Source: Scenedesmus sp. ARA3 (lineage: Eukaryota; Chlorophyta; Chlorophyceae; Sphaeropleales; Scenedesmaceae). Taken from it: DNA of 12,979 nucleotides. The position numbers and the translations under genes are program-made. The first letter of the stretch is position 1, and each line of letters starts with the position of its first letter. Under the pieces are notes generated by a model. That model worked only from the letters and a program-made list of their open reading frames with translations, ran no database searches and was not told the DNA's origin. This document shows positions 1 through 8,919 of this stretch, piece after piece. The stretch covers positions 2,075-15,053 of the forward strand of contig RWJK01001205.1 of assembly GCA_004335835.1 (NCBI GenBank), given 5' to 3'.

Positions 1-54
<54 letters not shown>
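1..54 (+). repeat. (CTG)18 before acceptor
   Basis: Eighteen perfect CTG units run straight into CAG at 55-57, the acceptor of the first exon. The repeat reaches the window edge and may be longer. It occupies the place of a polypyrimidine tract. Confidence 0.95.
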
Positions 55-55
<1 letters not shown>

Positions 56-57
56 AG

Positions 58-186
58 GCGGCGCGCGAGGCCACACTCTCCAAGTACAGCGGCTTACCCA
101 GCGGCGTGCTGCTGTGCACTGACGTGGCTGCGCGCGGCCTGGACATTCCGGATGTGTCTTGGATTGTGCAGTACGACCCGCCGCAG
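58..186 (+). CDS. SPB4: Helicase exon with motif V
   Basis: First exon in the window, 43 codons, phase 0 at both ends. The acceptor is CTGCAG directly after an (CTG)18 run; the donor is CAG|GTATGA. It encodes [18 protein letters not shown] followed by QYDPPQ, which is motif V and the start of the approach to motif VI in the second RecA-like domain. Confidence 0.9.
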
Positions 187-1707
187 GTATGAGGGGGAAC
201 GCTTTGTGTTTCATTAATGCATACTGCGATATGCTTGCTGGCTTAGTTTGTGACATGGCCTTGTGTTTGCACAGATGTGGCTGCGAGGGGGCTGGACCTA
301 CGCGATGTGTGCTGGATCACTCAACATTTGCGCATTTGCTGCTGGTTGCATGCTGCTGCTGGTGCGGTTTCCTTCTACCTCGCAGGACCCTGCCGCATTC
401 GTGCACCGCGTGGGCCGCACCGCCCACATGGGCCGCAGCGGCTCAGCGCTGGCGCATGCCACACAGTGTTGTACCAGTGTGCACTATGCAAGTCTGTCGC
501 TGTTTCTGCTGCACGCTGCTGATGCACAACTGACATCTGTTCCTTGCCGTCCATTTCTGCTTCGCTTGTGCAGGACCCTGCCGCATTCGTGCACCGTGTG
601 GGGCGCACAGCACGCATGGGCCGCAGCGGATCAGCGCTGGCGCTGCTGCTGCCCAATGAGAGCAGCTATGTGGAGTTCCTGCGGCTGCGCAAGGTGCCCC
701 TGGTTGAGGCGCAGCTGATGGAAGGTGAGGTTTATTCCAAGTTGCAGCCTATCTATCCTTGTGTATGTAGGCTGCTGCCCAATGAACAGCTATGTGCAGT
801 TCCTGAGGCTGCGCAAGGTGCCGCTGGTAGAAGCGCAGCTCATGGAAGGTGAACTTTTCGACAACGTTGCTGCATTTGGAGTTGAGGGCTTGGGGCGCTG
901 CTGCTGCCCAATGAGAGCAGCTATGTGGAGTTCCTGCGGCTGCGCAAGGTGCCCCTGGTTGAGGCGCAGCTGATGGAAGGTGAGGGTTTGGTACAACAGC
1001 GATGTGTTGCTGTGTCTGGAGTATAGTTCGTCAAGTCGAGTGTAAGGGGCTGCTGCTGCTGCCCGTTGAGTGCTCCTACGTGGAGTCTTGGAGGCTGAGG
1101 AAAGTGCCGCTGGTTGAGGTGCAACTGTTGCTTACGATTGTGCTTGTTGCCGCTACAGGTGCTCCGGATGCCGCGCAGCTGGCTGCTCTGCTGCGAAAAG
1201 AGGCCGAGCGCGACATGGAGGTCCTGGAGAAGGCCACATCACAAATGCCATGCTTGCGCTTCTGTCTGTTGCTGCTGCAGGTGCTCCGGATGCTGCTGTG
1301 GTTGCGGCCCTGCTGTGTAAGGAAGCCGATAGCGTCCGTGAGGTCATGGAGAAGGCCATCTGCAATTTCTCAGTTGCGTTATTGTTCACGCCTGCCTTTT
1401 CTGCAGGTGCTGCAGACGCTGCCAAGCTGGCTGCGCTGCTGCGCAAGGAGGCCAGGGGCTACAGGGAGGTCATGGAGAAGGCCACATCACAAATGCCATG
1501 CTTGCGCTTCTGTCTGTTGCTGCTGCAGGTGCGCCTGACGCTGCTGAGCTGGCAGCGCTGCTGTGAAAAGAGGCGGAGTCAGACTGAGGAGTCAAGGAGA
1601 AGGCCACAAGCACATGTACAAATGCTCGACAACCTTGCATGCACGTTGGTTCAACTAGCTTACGGTGCCCGCACTGCTGCCTCTGCTGCCGCCGTCATTG
1701 CCGCCGC

Positions 1708-1757
<50 letters not shown>

Positions 1758-3085
1758 CTGCAGGTGCTCCCGACGCCGCGGAGCTGGCAGCGCTGCTGCG
1801 AAAAGAGGCTGACAGCGACAGGGAGGTCATGGAGAAAGCCACAGTATTTCATACCCCTGTGTTTTTTGGTGCTGCAGGTGCGCCTGACGCTGCTGAGCTG
1901 TCAGCGCTGCTGCGCAAGGAAGCTGAGAGCGACCGGGAGGTCATGGAGAAGGCCACGCGCGCCTTTGTCAGCTTTGTGCGCGGCTACAAGGAGCACCACT
2001 GCAAGTTTGTGTTCAGGCTGCAGGTGCGACAGGCAGCAGGCGTTCGAAGTTGCAGAACTAGGCTGTCTTTTGTTGTTGTGTTGCCATGCTGCAGCCATTG
2101 CGTGCGGGCAGCAGCACCACTGCAAGTTCGTGTTCAGGCTACAGGTGTGGTGCTGTAAGGGTTGGTGTATACGTCAATCTCTACAACTGCTGTGCATGGC
2201 TGCTTGTTTTTGCCTGTTTGTGCCTGTCAGTTGTGTGCGCGGCTACAAGGAACACCACTGCAAGTTCGTGTTCAGGCGGCAGGTAGGGGGCGTAGTTGAG
2301 TGATGTTAATGATGATGGTGGTGGTGCTGCTGTCGCAAATATCATCCCTGGTCATGCAGCTGTAAGGAGCACCACTGCAAGCTCGTGTTCAGCCTGCAGG
2401 TAGGTCGCGTAGTTGGGTAATGTGGTGGCTGTGCCTCTGCGTCTTTTGTATCGGCTACAAGGAGCACCACTGCAGGTTTGTGTCCAGGCTGGAGGTAGCG
2501 TGTGCGGTTGAGTGATAATGTTGATGATGGTGGTGGTGCTGCTGTTGCAAATATCATCCCTGGTCATGCGGCTACAAGGAGCACCACTGCAGGTTTGTGT
2601 TCCGTCTACAGGTGCGCTGCTGTACCCGGCTGCTTGTTCTCGCTTGTGTGTGCCTCTCTACTGTAGCGACTGCAAGGAGCACCATTGCAAGTTTGTGTTC
2701 AGGCTGCAGGTGCGGCAGGCACCGGGCGTGGTATCTGTGTCCTGGTTGTGCGTTGTTGCTGCTTGCTGCTTACGTCGGCGGTCAGGTGGCAGTGGGCGAC
2801 GTCTGTTCTTTTGTTTCAGCCATGTTCTGAAAATTAGGGCCGCTAGGGCCGCTGGCCGTGTCGCTCGGGCTGCTGAAGCTGCTGCTGCTGCTGCTGCTGC
2901 TGCTGTGTAGCAGCTGCCGCTAGGGCCTCTGGCCGTGTCCCTAGGCCTGCTGAAGCTGCTGCTGCCGCCGCCGCTGCTGCTGCTGCCGCCGCTGCTGCTG
3001 CTGCTTTGTAGGAGCTGCCGCTTGGGCCGCTGGCAGTGTCACTGGGCCTGCTGAAGCTGCTGCTTAAGCTACTGCTGCTGCTGAA

Positions 3086-3123
<38 letters not shown>

Positions 3124-4406
3124 GCAGGAGCTGCCGCTTGGGCCGCTGGCCGTGTCACTGGGCCTGCTGAAGCTGCTGCTGCTGCCGGTGCTGCTGCTGA
3201 AGCTGCTGCTGCTGCTGCCGCCGCTGCTGCTGCTGCCGCCGCTGCTGCTGCTGCTGCTGCTGCTTTGCAGGAGCTGCCGCTAGGGCCGCTGGCTGTGTCG
3301 CTAGGCCTGCTGAAGCTGCCGCGCATGCCAGAGGTGAAGAAGGGCTCAGCAGCCAATGCCCTGGATGCATTTACTCCTTCTGCTGTTGACCCAGACAGTG
3401 TGAAGTTCCAGGACAAGCAGCGGGAGAAGCAGCGGCAGCAGGTGGGTCTAGGGAGGACTATGGATGTAGTGTTTGCCTGCTTACGTGGCTGTGTGCCTGT
3501 TGTTACAAGGGAGAGGCTGGGCTGTGTCCGGCTAGTACCGCTGGCCACGGCCCAACTCTGCAAGTTCTGGAAGAAGAAGAGAAGAGATCTCGCCGAAGAC
3601 GAACTGTTGGCAAGCTTTGCAGAGCTGGAAGCGAGACAGCGTTTGCAGAACGCGGGGTCAAGCTGGGAGAGGCTGGGTGGATGTGAGCGCGGGCGCCTTG
3701 CATGGCTGTGCATTGAGCCCAACATTAACTGCTCCTGGGGCACACCAGGCCGCCTCAACTTCTGAATGCATTGAGACATATTGAGAAACACAGGGCAGTG
3801 CTGACGCCAGCTGCTTGCTGCTGTATCTCACCAATTGCCCCTGCCTGCGGCAACTCGGCCACTGCCCTGCAGATGCTGAAGCAGAAGCAGCAGCAAGCAG
3901 CAGCAGCCGGCGGCAAGCAGCCGCAGAAGCAGAAGCAGCAGCCAGCAGCAGCAGGCGCGGAGCCTGGCGCGCGGCTCACAGCAGCAAAGCGGCGGCAGCT
4001 GCAGGCACGTGATGAGCTGGCAGAGTTACAGCATGATTACAGCATGTTACGAAAGCTCAAGAAGGGCAAGATCAGCGAGCATGCGTTTGATGTGGCGACA
4101 GGTCTGTCATCTGACTCGGGAGATGACGAGGATGATGTGGCAGCAGCAGCAGCAGCAGTAAAAGCAGGCGGCAGACGAGCAGTAGCAGCAGCTGCAGCAG
4201 CAGACAGTGGCTCGGAAGGGGGTGGCAGTGATGATGAGGGGGCAGAGCATGGGCAGCAGCTGCAGCAGCAGCAGGCGGCAAAGAAGCAGCAGAAGGGCGA
4301 GATGGTGCCTCCGGAGCGCTCGGTGGTGCACCGGCAGCAGCAGCTGCGCAAGCGCAAGAAGCGGCGGCAGCAGAAGCGGCAGGCTGCAGGGTCTGGGGCT
4401 AGCTGA
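58..4406 (+). CDS. SPB4: DEAD-box RNA helicase, DDX55/Spb4 type (3' part, 5 exons)
   Basis: Join 58-186, 574-724, 1878-2023, 3271-3441, 3873-4406; the phases agree and give 376 residues plus TGA. The N-terminal part, with motifs Q, I, DEAD and SAT, lies before the window. In order the protein shows motif V (TDVAARGLD), the QYDPP stretch, motif VI (HRVGRTAR), [14 protein letters not shown], the helical extension ending [35 protein letters not shown], and a tail with [20 protein letters not shown] and a basic [12 protein letters not shown] segment. RTAR in place of RTGR in motif VI, together with this C-terminal extension, matches DDX55/Spb4. In yeast and human that family is a nucleolar helicase acting on pre-60S particles. 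The RNA substrate and nuclear location here are inferred from the family. The introns are full of exon-edge copies. Identity is firm; the exact 3' intron (3442-3872) is the least certain part. Confidence 0.9.
271..324 (+). repeat. Donor-side copy of exon 58-186 (motif V part)
   Basis: A decayed copy of the exon's 3' part, translating as [18 protein letters not shown] against [18 protein letters not shown]. It has lost the end of the exon and its GT donor, and it starts close to an acceptor-like TTGCACAG. It lies in the intron 187-573. Confidence 0.85.
386..454 (+). pseudogene. Acceptor-side copy of exon 574-724 with mutated motif VI
   Basis: Twenty-three codons translate as [20 protein letters not shown] plus ALA, preceded by acceptor CTCGCAG. 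The last motif VI arginine is His (CAC for CGC). After 454 the likeness to the exon stops, and no donor follows in register. It lies 188 bases before the real exon start. Confidence 0.85.
574..724 (+). CDS. SPB4: Helicase exon with motif VI
   Basis: Acceptor TTGTGCAG, donor GAAG|GTGAGG; it ends in phase 1. It begins [16 protein letters not shown], so motif VI with both arginines is intact, and ends with [12 protein letters not shown] across the junction. It is chosen over the upstream copy at 386 because that copy has His for the last motif VI arginine and lacks the rest of the exon. Confidence 0.9.
771..1127 (+). repeat. Donor-side array of exon 574-724 (3 copies)
   Basis: Three copies of the exon's 3' part follow the real donor: 771-848 (donor GAAG|GTGAAC, two bases deleted near the AATGA stretch, so frameshifted), 895-979 (donor GAAG|GTGAGG, unchanged from the real exon) and 1050-1127 (donor lost, most diverged). 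The CCC of LLP recurs at 652, 778, 907 and 1062, so spacings are 126, 129 and 155 bases. Confidence 0.92.
1159..1842 (+). repeat. Acceptor-side array of exon 1878-2023 (5 copies)
   Basis: Copies of the first 78-79 bases of the exon start at 1159, 1281, 1407, 1529 and 1764, each right after CAG. They read like [15 protein letters not shown] with EVMEKAT. The copy at 1529 has TGA at 1564-1566 in place of an Arg codon. None reaches the [12 protein letters not shown] part, and none has a donor in register. The first and third copies share a perfect 60-base stretch (1225-1284 and 1473-1532). Confidence 0.93.
1709..1755 (+). repeat. (GCT)n run before acceptor copy
   Basis: An almost pure GCT/CTG run just upstream of the acceptor of the copy starting at 1764. 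The neighbouring bases are CCG-rich, suggesting point changes from the same repeat. Confidence 0.9.
1878..2023 (+). CDS. SPB4: Helicase exon, C-terminal extension
   Basis: Acceptor GCTGCAG, donor CTGCAG|GTGCGA; it enters in phase 1 and leaves in phase 0. It encodes (G)[18 protein letters not shown], then [17 protein letters not shown] and [12 protein letters not shown], matching the DDX55/Spb4 extension after motif VI. It is the only copy in this stretch that holds both the 5' and the 3' part of the exon, which is why it is taken as the real one among six 5' copies and seven 3' copies. Confidence 0.88.
2102..2709 (+). repeat. Donor-side array of exon 1878-2023 (6 copies)
   Basis: Copies of the last 40-50 bases of the exon ([12 protein letters not shown] region) end at 2144, 2282, 2399, 2494, 2611 and 2709, and each is followed by GT (GTGTGG, GTAGGG, GTAGGT, GTAGCG, GTGCGC, GTGCGG). 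The last copy also repeats about 20 bases of the real intron start. A larger unit is nested inside: 2283-2370 recurs at 2495-2582, offset 212 bases. Confidence 0.93.
2839..3175 (+). repeat. Acceptor-side array of exon 3271-3441 (3-4 copies)
   Basis: Copies of the first 48 bases of the exon ([16 protein letters not shown]) start at 2911, 3012 and 3128 after TGTAG, TTGTAG and GTGCAG. A fourth, 5'-shortened copy lies at about 2839-2881. Between the copies are CTG/CCG runs, the longest being (CTG)12 at 3087-3122. The spacing of starts is 101, 116 and 143 bases. Confidence 0.92.
3271..3441 (+). CDS. SPB4: Helicase exon, KLPRMPEV and KQREKQRQQ
   Basis: Acceptor GCTTTGCAG after a CTG run, donor CAG|GTGGGT; 57 codons, phase 0 at both ends. 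It encodes [20 protein letters not shown], matching the family's run up to KMPEL, and ends in [12 protein letters not shown]. Three or four upstream copies of its first 48 bases lack this 3' part. Confidence 0.87.
3442..3872 (+). other. Intron with an open frame to 3765
   Basis: The intron between the last two helicase exons runs from GTGGGT to CCCTGCAG. The frame of exon 3271-3441 stays open through it to TGA at 3763-3765, so retention would give a different C-terminus of 107 residues. Part of it reads [19 protein letters not shown], then [11 protein letters not shown], a charged, probably helical stretch I do not recognise. No exon copies were seen here. Confidence 0.6.
3873..4406 (+). CDS. 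SPB4: Helicase last exon, low-complexity basic tail
   Basis: Acceptor CCCTGCAG, then MLKQKQQQ continuing the KQRQQ helix in phase 0, to TGA at 4404-4406. It contains [37 protein letters not shown] (conserved in DDX55), an acidic SDSGDDEDD patch, long Ala and Gln runs encoded by GCA/CAG, and a terminal [12 protein letters not shown] segment that could be a nuclear or nucleolar signal. Confidence 0.85.
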   Translation: MLKQKQQQAAAAGGKQPQKQKQQPAAAGAEPGARLTAAKRRQLQARDELAELQHDYSMLRKLKKGKISEHAFDVATGLSSDSGDDEDDVAAAAAAVKAGGRRAVAAAAAADSGSEGGGSDDEGAEHGQQLQQQQAAKKQQKGEMVPPERSVVHRQQQLRKRKKRRQQKRQAAGSGAS

Positions 4407-4845
4407 TGCAGCATGGCCACTGTTACTCAAAAACAGTATAACATCCATGATGGCTTGTACTGCTGTATGCTGTGAGTGGCGCTGCCAGCCTCGTGGGCAT
4501 GGTATGCGCCATGATGTAAAGAATTGGTAATGCAGCTGATACTCAAGGTGTGGCGGCAGATGTCAGCGCATAGTGCCGTACTGCCTGATGACAGCAGCAT
4601 GTTGTTAGTTAGGGTTTGTGTTTGAATGAAAAACACACTGACGTTGACGTGTCTATGCTTGAGATGCTTGAGGGTTGGGTTCAACTGCAAGAGACTTACG
4701 AAGCATATATTCGGCAGCGGCTTGCTTTTCAACACTGCAGGACGTGGACTGCACCTGATCACAGTTGAGAACTGCCAAGGACTTTCGTAACCATGTACTG
4801 AAACTGCAAAGGATGAGCGCGTCAGTATAATCTTCTGGCATACAT
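4407..4845. other. Intergenic spacer and helicase 3' UTR
   Basis: About 440 bases between the helicase stop and the ATG chosen for the next gene. It holds the TGTAA signal at 4515-4519. I see no convincing TATA box, RNA gene or conserved ORF. The base use is more AT-rich and free of CTG runs, unlike the introns. An upstream non-coding exon of the second gene cannot be excluded. Confidence 0.6.
4515..4519 (+). terminator. TGTAA polyadenylation-type signal
   Basis: TGTAA, the poly(A) signal typical of chlorophycean nuclear genes, lies 109 bases after the helicase stop. The distance suits a 3' UTR. No cleavage site can be proved from sequence. Confidence 0.55.
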
Positions 4846-5034
4846 ATGACGCCAATGGAGGACGATTCAGTAGAGCAGCAGAAGCGGCCACCCTTGCTGC
4901 TCCGGGCGAAGCGGTCCGGCAACAGATGGATGCGACGCAAGGGCTGGGGCTTGCACAGTCGGCAGCTTGTATTTCATTATGTTCAGCTTATATGGGAGCA
5001 GCTGTCGGCCATGCTGCCCATAACCCTCCTGCAG
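4846..5034 (+). CDS. DUF1538 gene exon 1
   Basis: Sixty-three codons from ATG to CAG|GTAAAT, phase 0. A basic head (RAKRSGNRWMRRKGWG) precedes the first hydrophobic segment, which includes LIWEQLSAMLPITLLQ. The ATG is the first in this frame near the homologous part; an additional upstream exon is possible. Confidence 0.72.
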
Positions 5035-6304
5035 GTAAATCAAGTTCGACACCCATTAGCCGTTGTTCACAGCTCGATTCTCGCAACAAGGGCCTTGTTA
5101 TCCAAGCATTAAAGACAGATTACATTCATCAAAATCCTGGTCCAACGGCGATCCGTGTTGCTGTCATGTGACTGTTGAAGAGCAGCAGGCAGCAGTGCTG
5201 TTCACATGCCTAAGCATGTGTGCTGTGAGTCATTTAGCCACTGCCTGTCCACGAGTCTGCATATCGTTGTCAGTCGTTTGCCGGTTCGCACTGTGCACAG
5301 CTTCAGCAGCACAAGGTGCATGCAGTCGAGCTTGCCATGCCAAGCAGCGCTGAACACCAGCATGTTGCATGCCCTCCACACCAATCCCCAAGCATGTGCA
5401 CACAGCAGAGCCCTTGCCATGTCTGCAGCAGTCTTGTTGGCACCTGCTGCAGCATTCTATCAGCTGCCACGACATTGGTTGTCGCAGCAGCAGGCAGCCT
5501 GGTGGCGCTCCTTGCGTGTCTGAGCATGTCATTGTCCTGCCACAGGCACGCAGTCATTTTGTGCAGTTGATGCAACTCTCTGGCAACTGGTACTGCAGTT
5601 GTGCTGTGGAGCAGAACAGTTGAATCCTGCAAACACCAGCAGCTCTGTGATGATCAGAACGAGGCACTTGCAGGACGGCGCAGGCAACCGTTCGGCTGTC
5701 CTGCAACTGGCGTACTGTTGTCCTGTCCTGCAAGTGTCTTCAATGGTGTCCAACGGACAGCTGGGACTGCAGTCGTCCTGTCCTGCCGTTTCATCAGCAT
5801 TGCGTCCCCTTAACGATCTCTATCTGTCCTTCAAACGCTTCCTGCAACTGTCCTGCAACTTTCCTGCAAGGTGCTTGTGCTGGCGATCTTCTTCCACAAG
5901 TCCAGCAGCACGCCAGGCATCGATGCAGCAGGGCTGATGTCAGCAGTTGCAGGTGAGGCCTCTGGTTTTAGTTCTTCTGGTTCATCTGGCAATTAGTTCT
6001 TCTGGTTTATCTGGCAATTGAGATGATGTCTCCTCAGGCAGCTCTCAGGCAGCTGTCTTCACCTTATTGGCCTCATGTTGGCGCCGGACTTGGATTCCTG
6101 CTCAGTTATTTACTTCACAGTGCCAACGCAATGTAATGTATTAAATTCTATTGCAATGTGGCGTATGCAGGCCTGGTGCTGTTCCTGGAGGGGCTGCGGG
6201 TGGCGGTGATGCCCATGGCGCTGCTGGTGGGCAATCAGCTGCCACTCAAGCTGAAGCTGCCGTGGGTGCTGCTGGTGGCCTTCTGCTTGGGCGTGGTGAG
6301 CGGC

Positions 6305-6341
<37 letters not shown>

Positions 6342-6691
6342 TCATGCCTTGGGGTGTTGAGTGGCGTGCTCGAGTGTCTTATTTGGGCGTTCTGATCAGG
6401 CGTGGGAATTGACAGGAATCCTCCCTCAGTGGTGTTAGCACATGCCGCAGCAGCGGTGGTGGGGCAACATGCTGCTGACCAAGCTGAAGCTGCCTAGGGT
6501 GCTGCTGCTGGCATTCTGCCTGGGAATGGTGAGCGCAGCAGTTGTCAGCACGCGAATGGCGGCATGAACAACAACGCCGTGGGTCCCACAGCAGCTGCAA
6601 CAGTGCTGAATCATGCAGCAGCTTAATGACCCGCAGTCAGCAACATCATGTGCTGTTGCTGCTGCTGCTGCTGGCTGCGGCCACCGGCCGC

Positions 6692-6737
<46 letters not shown>

Positions 6738-8871
6738 TTTACACAGCTGGTATTATACACAGAGCCTGCTGTAGCGGCCATTTGGCCCCTGGCCAAGCTG
6801 GTTGACCCGCAGTCAGCAAACTCACTGCTTCTTTTTCTGCTGCTGCTGCTGCTGCTCTAATGTATGCTGCAGCTTGTCACATATGCGGAGCCCGCCATAG
6901 CAGCCATCCGGCCCCTGGCCAAGCTTGTTGACCCCCAATCGGCCCCATACCTCTACTACATGATGAATCAGCAGCAGGAGCTGCTGGTGCTAGCTATTGG
7001 TGTTGGTGTGGGCCTGGCGAGCGTGGTGGGCACGGTCAAGTTCCTGACAGGCATCAGCATCAAGTCCTTCATTGCGGGCAGCCTGCTGCCTACAGTGGGG
7101 CTGGCCTGCTACATGCAGTGGTGAGCACGGCAGAGCGGCGCATGCTGCTGTTAATGCCGGATCAGATATGAGCAGGGCTGGCATACTGTATGTGTGTTGG
7201 GCGGTGTGGCTGTGGCTGAGCTGCCAGCAGCAGGAGCTTCTGCTGGTGCTGGCAATCAGACTCACTAATGCATGTGGTAAGCGCGGCAGAGGGACGCATG
7301 CTGCTATGGTACTGCCAGATAAAATGCCTGCACAGGGCTGGCGTGCTGTATGTGTGTTGATTTTCCTGTGGTGAGGTCCAGCAGCAGCAGGAGCTGCTGG
7401 TGCTGGCGATTGGTGTTGGCGTGGGCCTGGCGAGCGTGGTGGGCACGGTCAAGTTCCTGACAGGCATCAGCATCAAGCCCTTCATTTCGGGCAGCCTGCT
7501 GCCCACAGTGGGACCGGCCTGCTACATGCAGTGGTGAGTGTGCTGAGTGTATTTTTGTGTTGGTGTGGCTGTTTCTATTGGCATTCGAGTTTGCATGTTT
7601 GAACAGCAGCGACACAACAGCAATTACTTTTTGTCGCAATCACCCATTGTGCCTGTGCGTGCCTCTGCTGCAGGGGCAACCCCAACCTGCGGCCCATCCT
7701 GGGAGTGGCTTGGGACTGCGGAGGCGTCACAACCGGGCCGGTGAGCGTCACTGCTGCTATCATGTTACGTACTGTTGTCTACTGTGATCTGCGCGTGCCT
7801 GGCACAGTCTTGGTCTGAACAGCAAAGGTCACAGGCAGCGTGTAAGGCAAGCAACCCACCAGCTACTGCTGTCAGCCGGCTGCTGCTGCCTGCAAATCTA
7901 AACGCATGCGCATGAGTGCGCAGCTGATGATGCTGCAAATCTGAAACCGTGACCACGTTGTGTGCGCTACGTGTGTGGCAACCCTCCGTGCGGTGACTAT
8001 ATAGCCGGGCGATGGATGACATCCTGCTGTCACCCATGCCAAGCTGTTGACCATGCGCCCCTAACAAGCTGTACTCTGCTGTCGCTGCTGCCGCAGGTGG
8101 CCGTTCCCATCCTGTTGTCCCTGGGCGTGCTGCTGCATGTCCTCCTTTGTGCTGCCTTGTATTGCATTGCACTGCGTGTCTGGCGTGCTGCTGATGGCAT
8201 CCACTGTGCTGCTGATGGCATCCACTGTGCTGCTGATGGCATCCACTGTGCTGCTGCTGCTGCCGCTGCTGCTGCAGGTGACTGTGCCCATCCTGCTGTC
8301 GCTGGGTGTGGGTGTCATGAAGGCGCAGCGGGAGCGCAAGCAGCTGCAGGCGGTGCTGGAAGATGCAGCAGTGCGGCAGGGCGAAGGTGAGGCTACACTC
8401 GACACACTGCTTCCTTGTTGCAGCTGGTGTTGGGGCTGGTGCAAGTGATAGATGTGCACTGTGGCAGCTGCAGGCGGTGCTGGAAGATGCAGCAGTGCGG
8501 CAGGGCAAAGGTGAGCTTCAATTCAACACACTGCACTAGATTATTGTTGCAGCAGCTGCAAGTGATAGATCTGCACTGTGGCGGCTGCAGCAGGTGCTGG
8601 AAGATGCAGCAGTGCGGCAGGGCGAAGGTGAGGCTGCACTTGACACACTGCATGGTATTCTTGTTGCAGCAGCTGCAAGTGATAGATGTGCACTGTGGCA
8701 GCTGCAGCTGGTGTTCGAAGATGCAGCGGTGCGACAGGCCAAGGTGTGCGCTCATCATTGATGGTTGCAGTCACACACACCACACGGTCGCTGCGGCAGC
8801 TGGCGAGAGAGGTTGTTGCGCGCAACGCAATACAGGCATGTTGAATATGCTGTTTCCTTGTGGCACTCACA

Positions 8872-8919
<48 letters not shown>

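Noticed and set aside
1159..1956. The repeats as a protein repeat domain (several APDAAEL exons spliced together)
   Set aside because: None of the upstream copies has a donor in register, one has a stop, and DDX55/Spb4 proteins have this segment once.
3069..3791. Minus-strand 240-residue open frame with Ala and Gln runs
   Set aside because: It is the antisense of CTG tracts and of the helicase exon 3271-3441, whose + strand protein match is clear.
4821..4831. TATAAT-like word before the DUF1538 ATG
   Set aside because: It lies about 15 bases before the ATG, too close for a TATA box with a leader, and there is no other promoter evidence.
4653..4940. Minus-strand open frame in the intergenic spacer and exon 1, with two LRKSLAV-like stretches
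   Set aside because: Two loosely similar short words (about 4684-4707 and 4771-4795) explain the repetition. No family is recognised and the frame overlaps exon 1 of the DUF1538 gene.
5206..5623. Overlapping + strand open frames in intron 1
   Set aside because: They are short, without homology, overlap in several frames and have no splice support. They look accidental in stop-poor sequence.
7974..8010. Possible decayed copy of exon 7674-7740 (GGCAACCC...TGCGG, GCCGGGCGATGG)
   Set aside because: The shared words are short and interrupted; likeness is not clearly above chance in this base composition.
7765..8508. Minus-strand 247-residue open frame rich in His, Gln and Cys
   Set aside because: It is antisense to CAG/CTG-rich introns and exon 6. 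The repeated peptides reflect the 21-base repeat and the exon-end copies.
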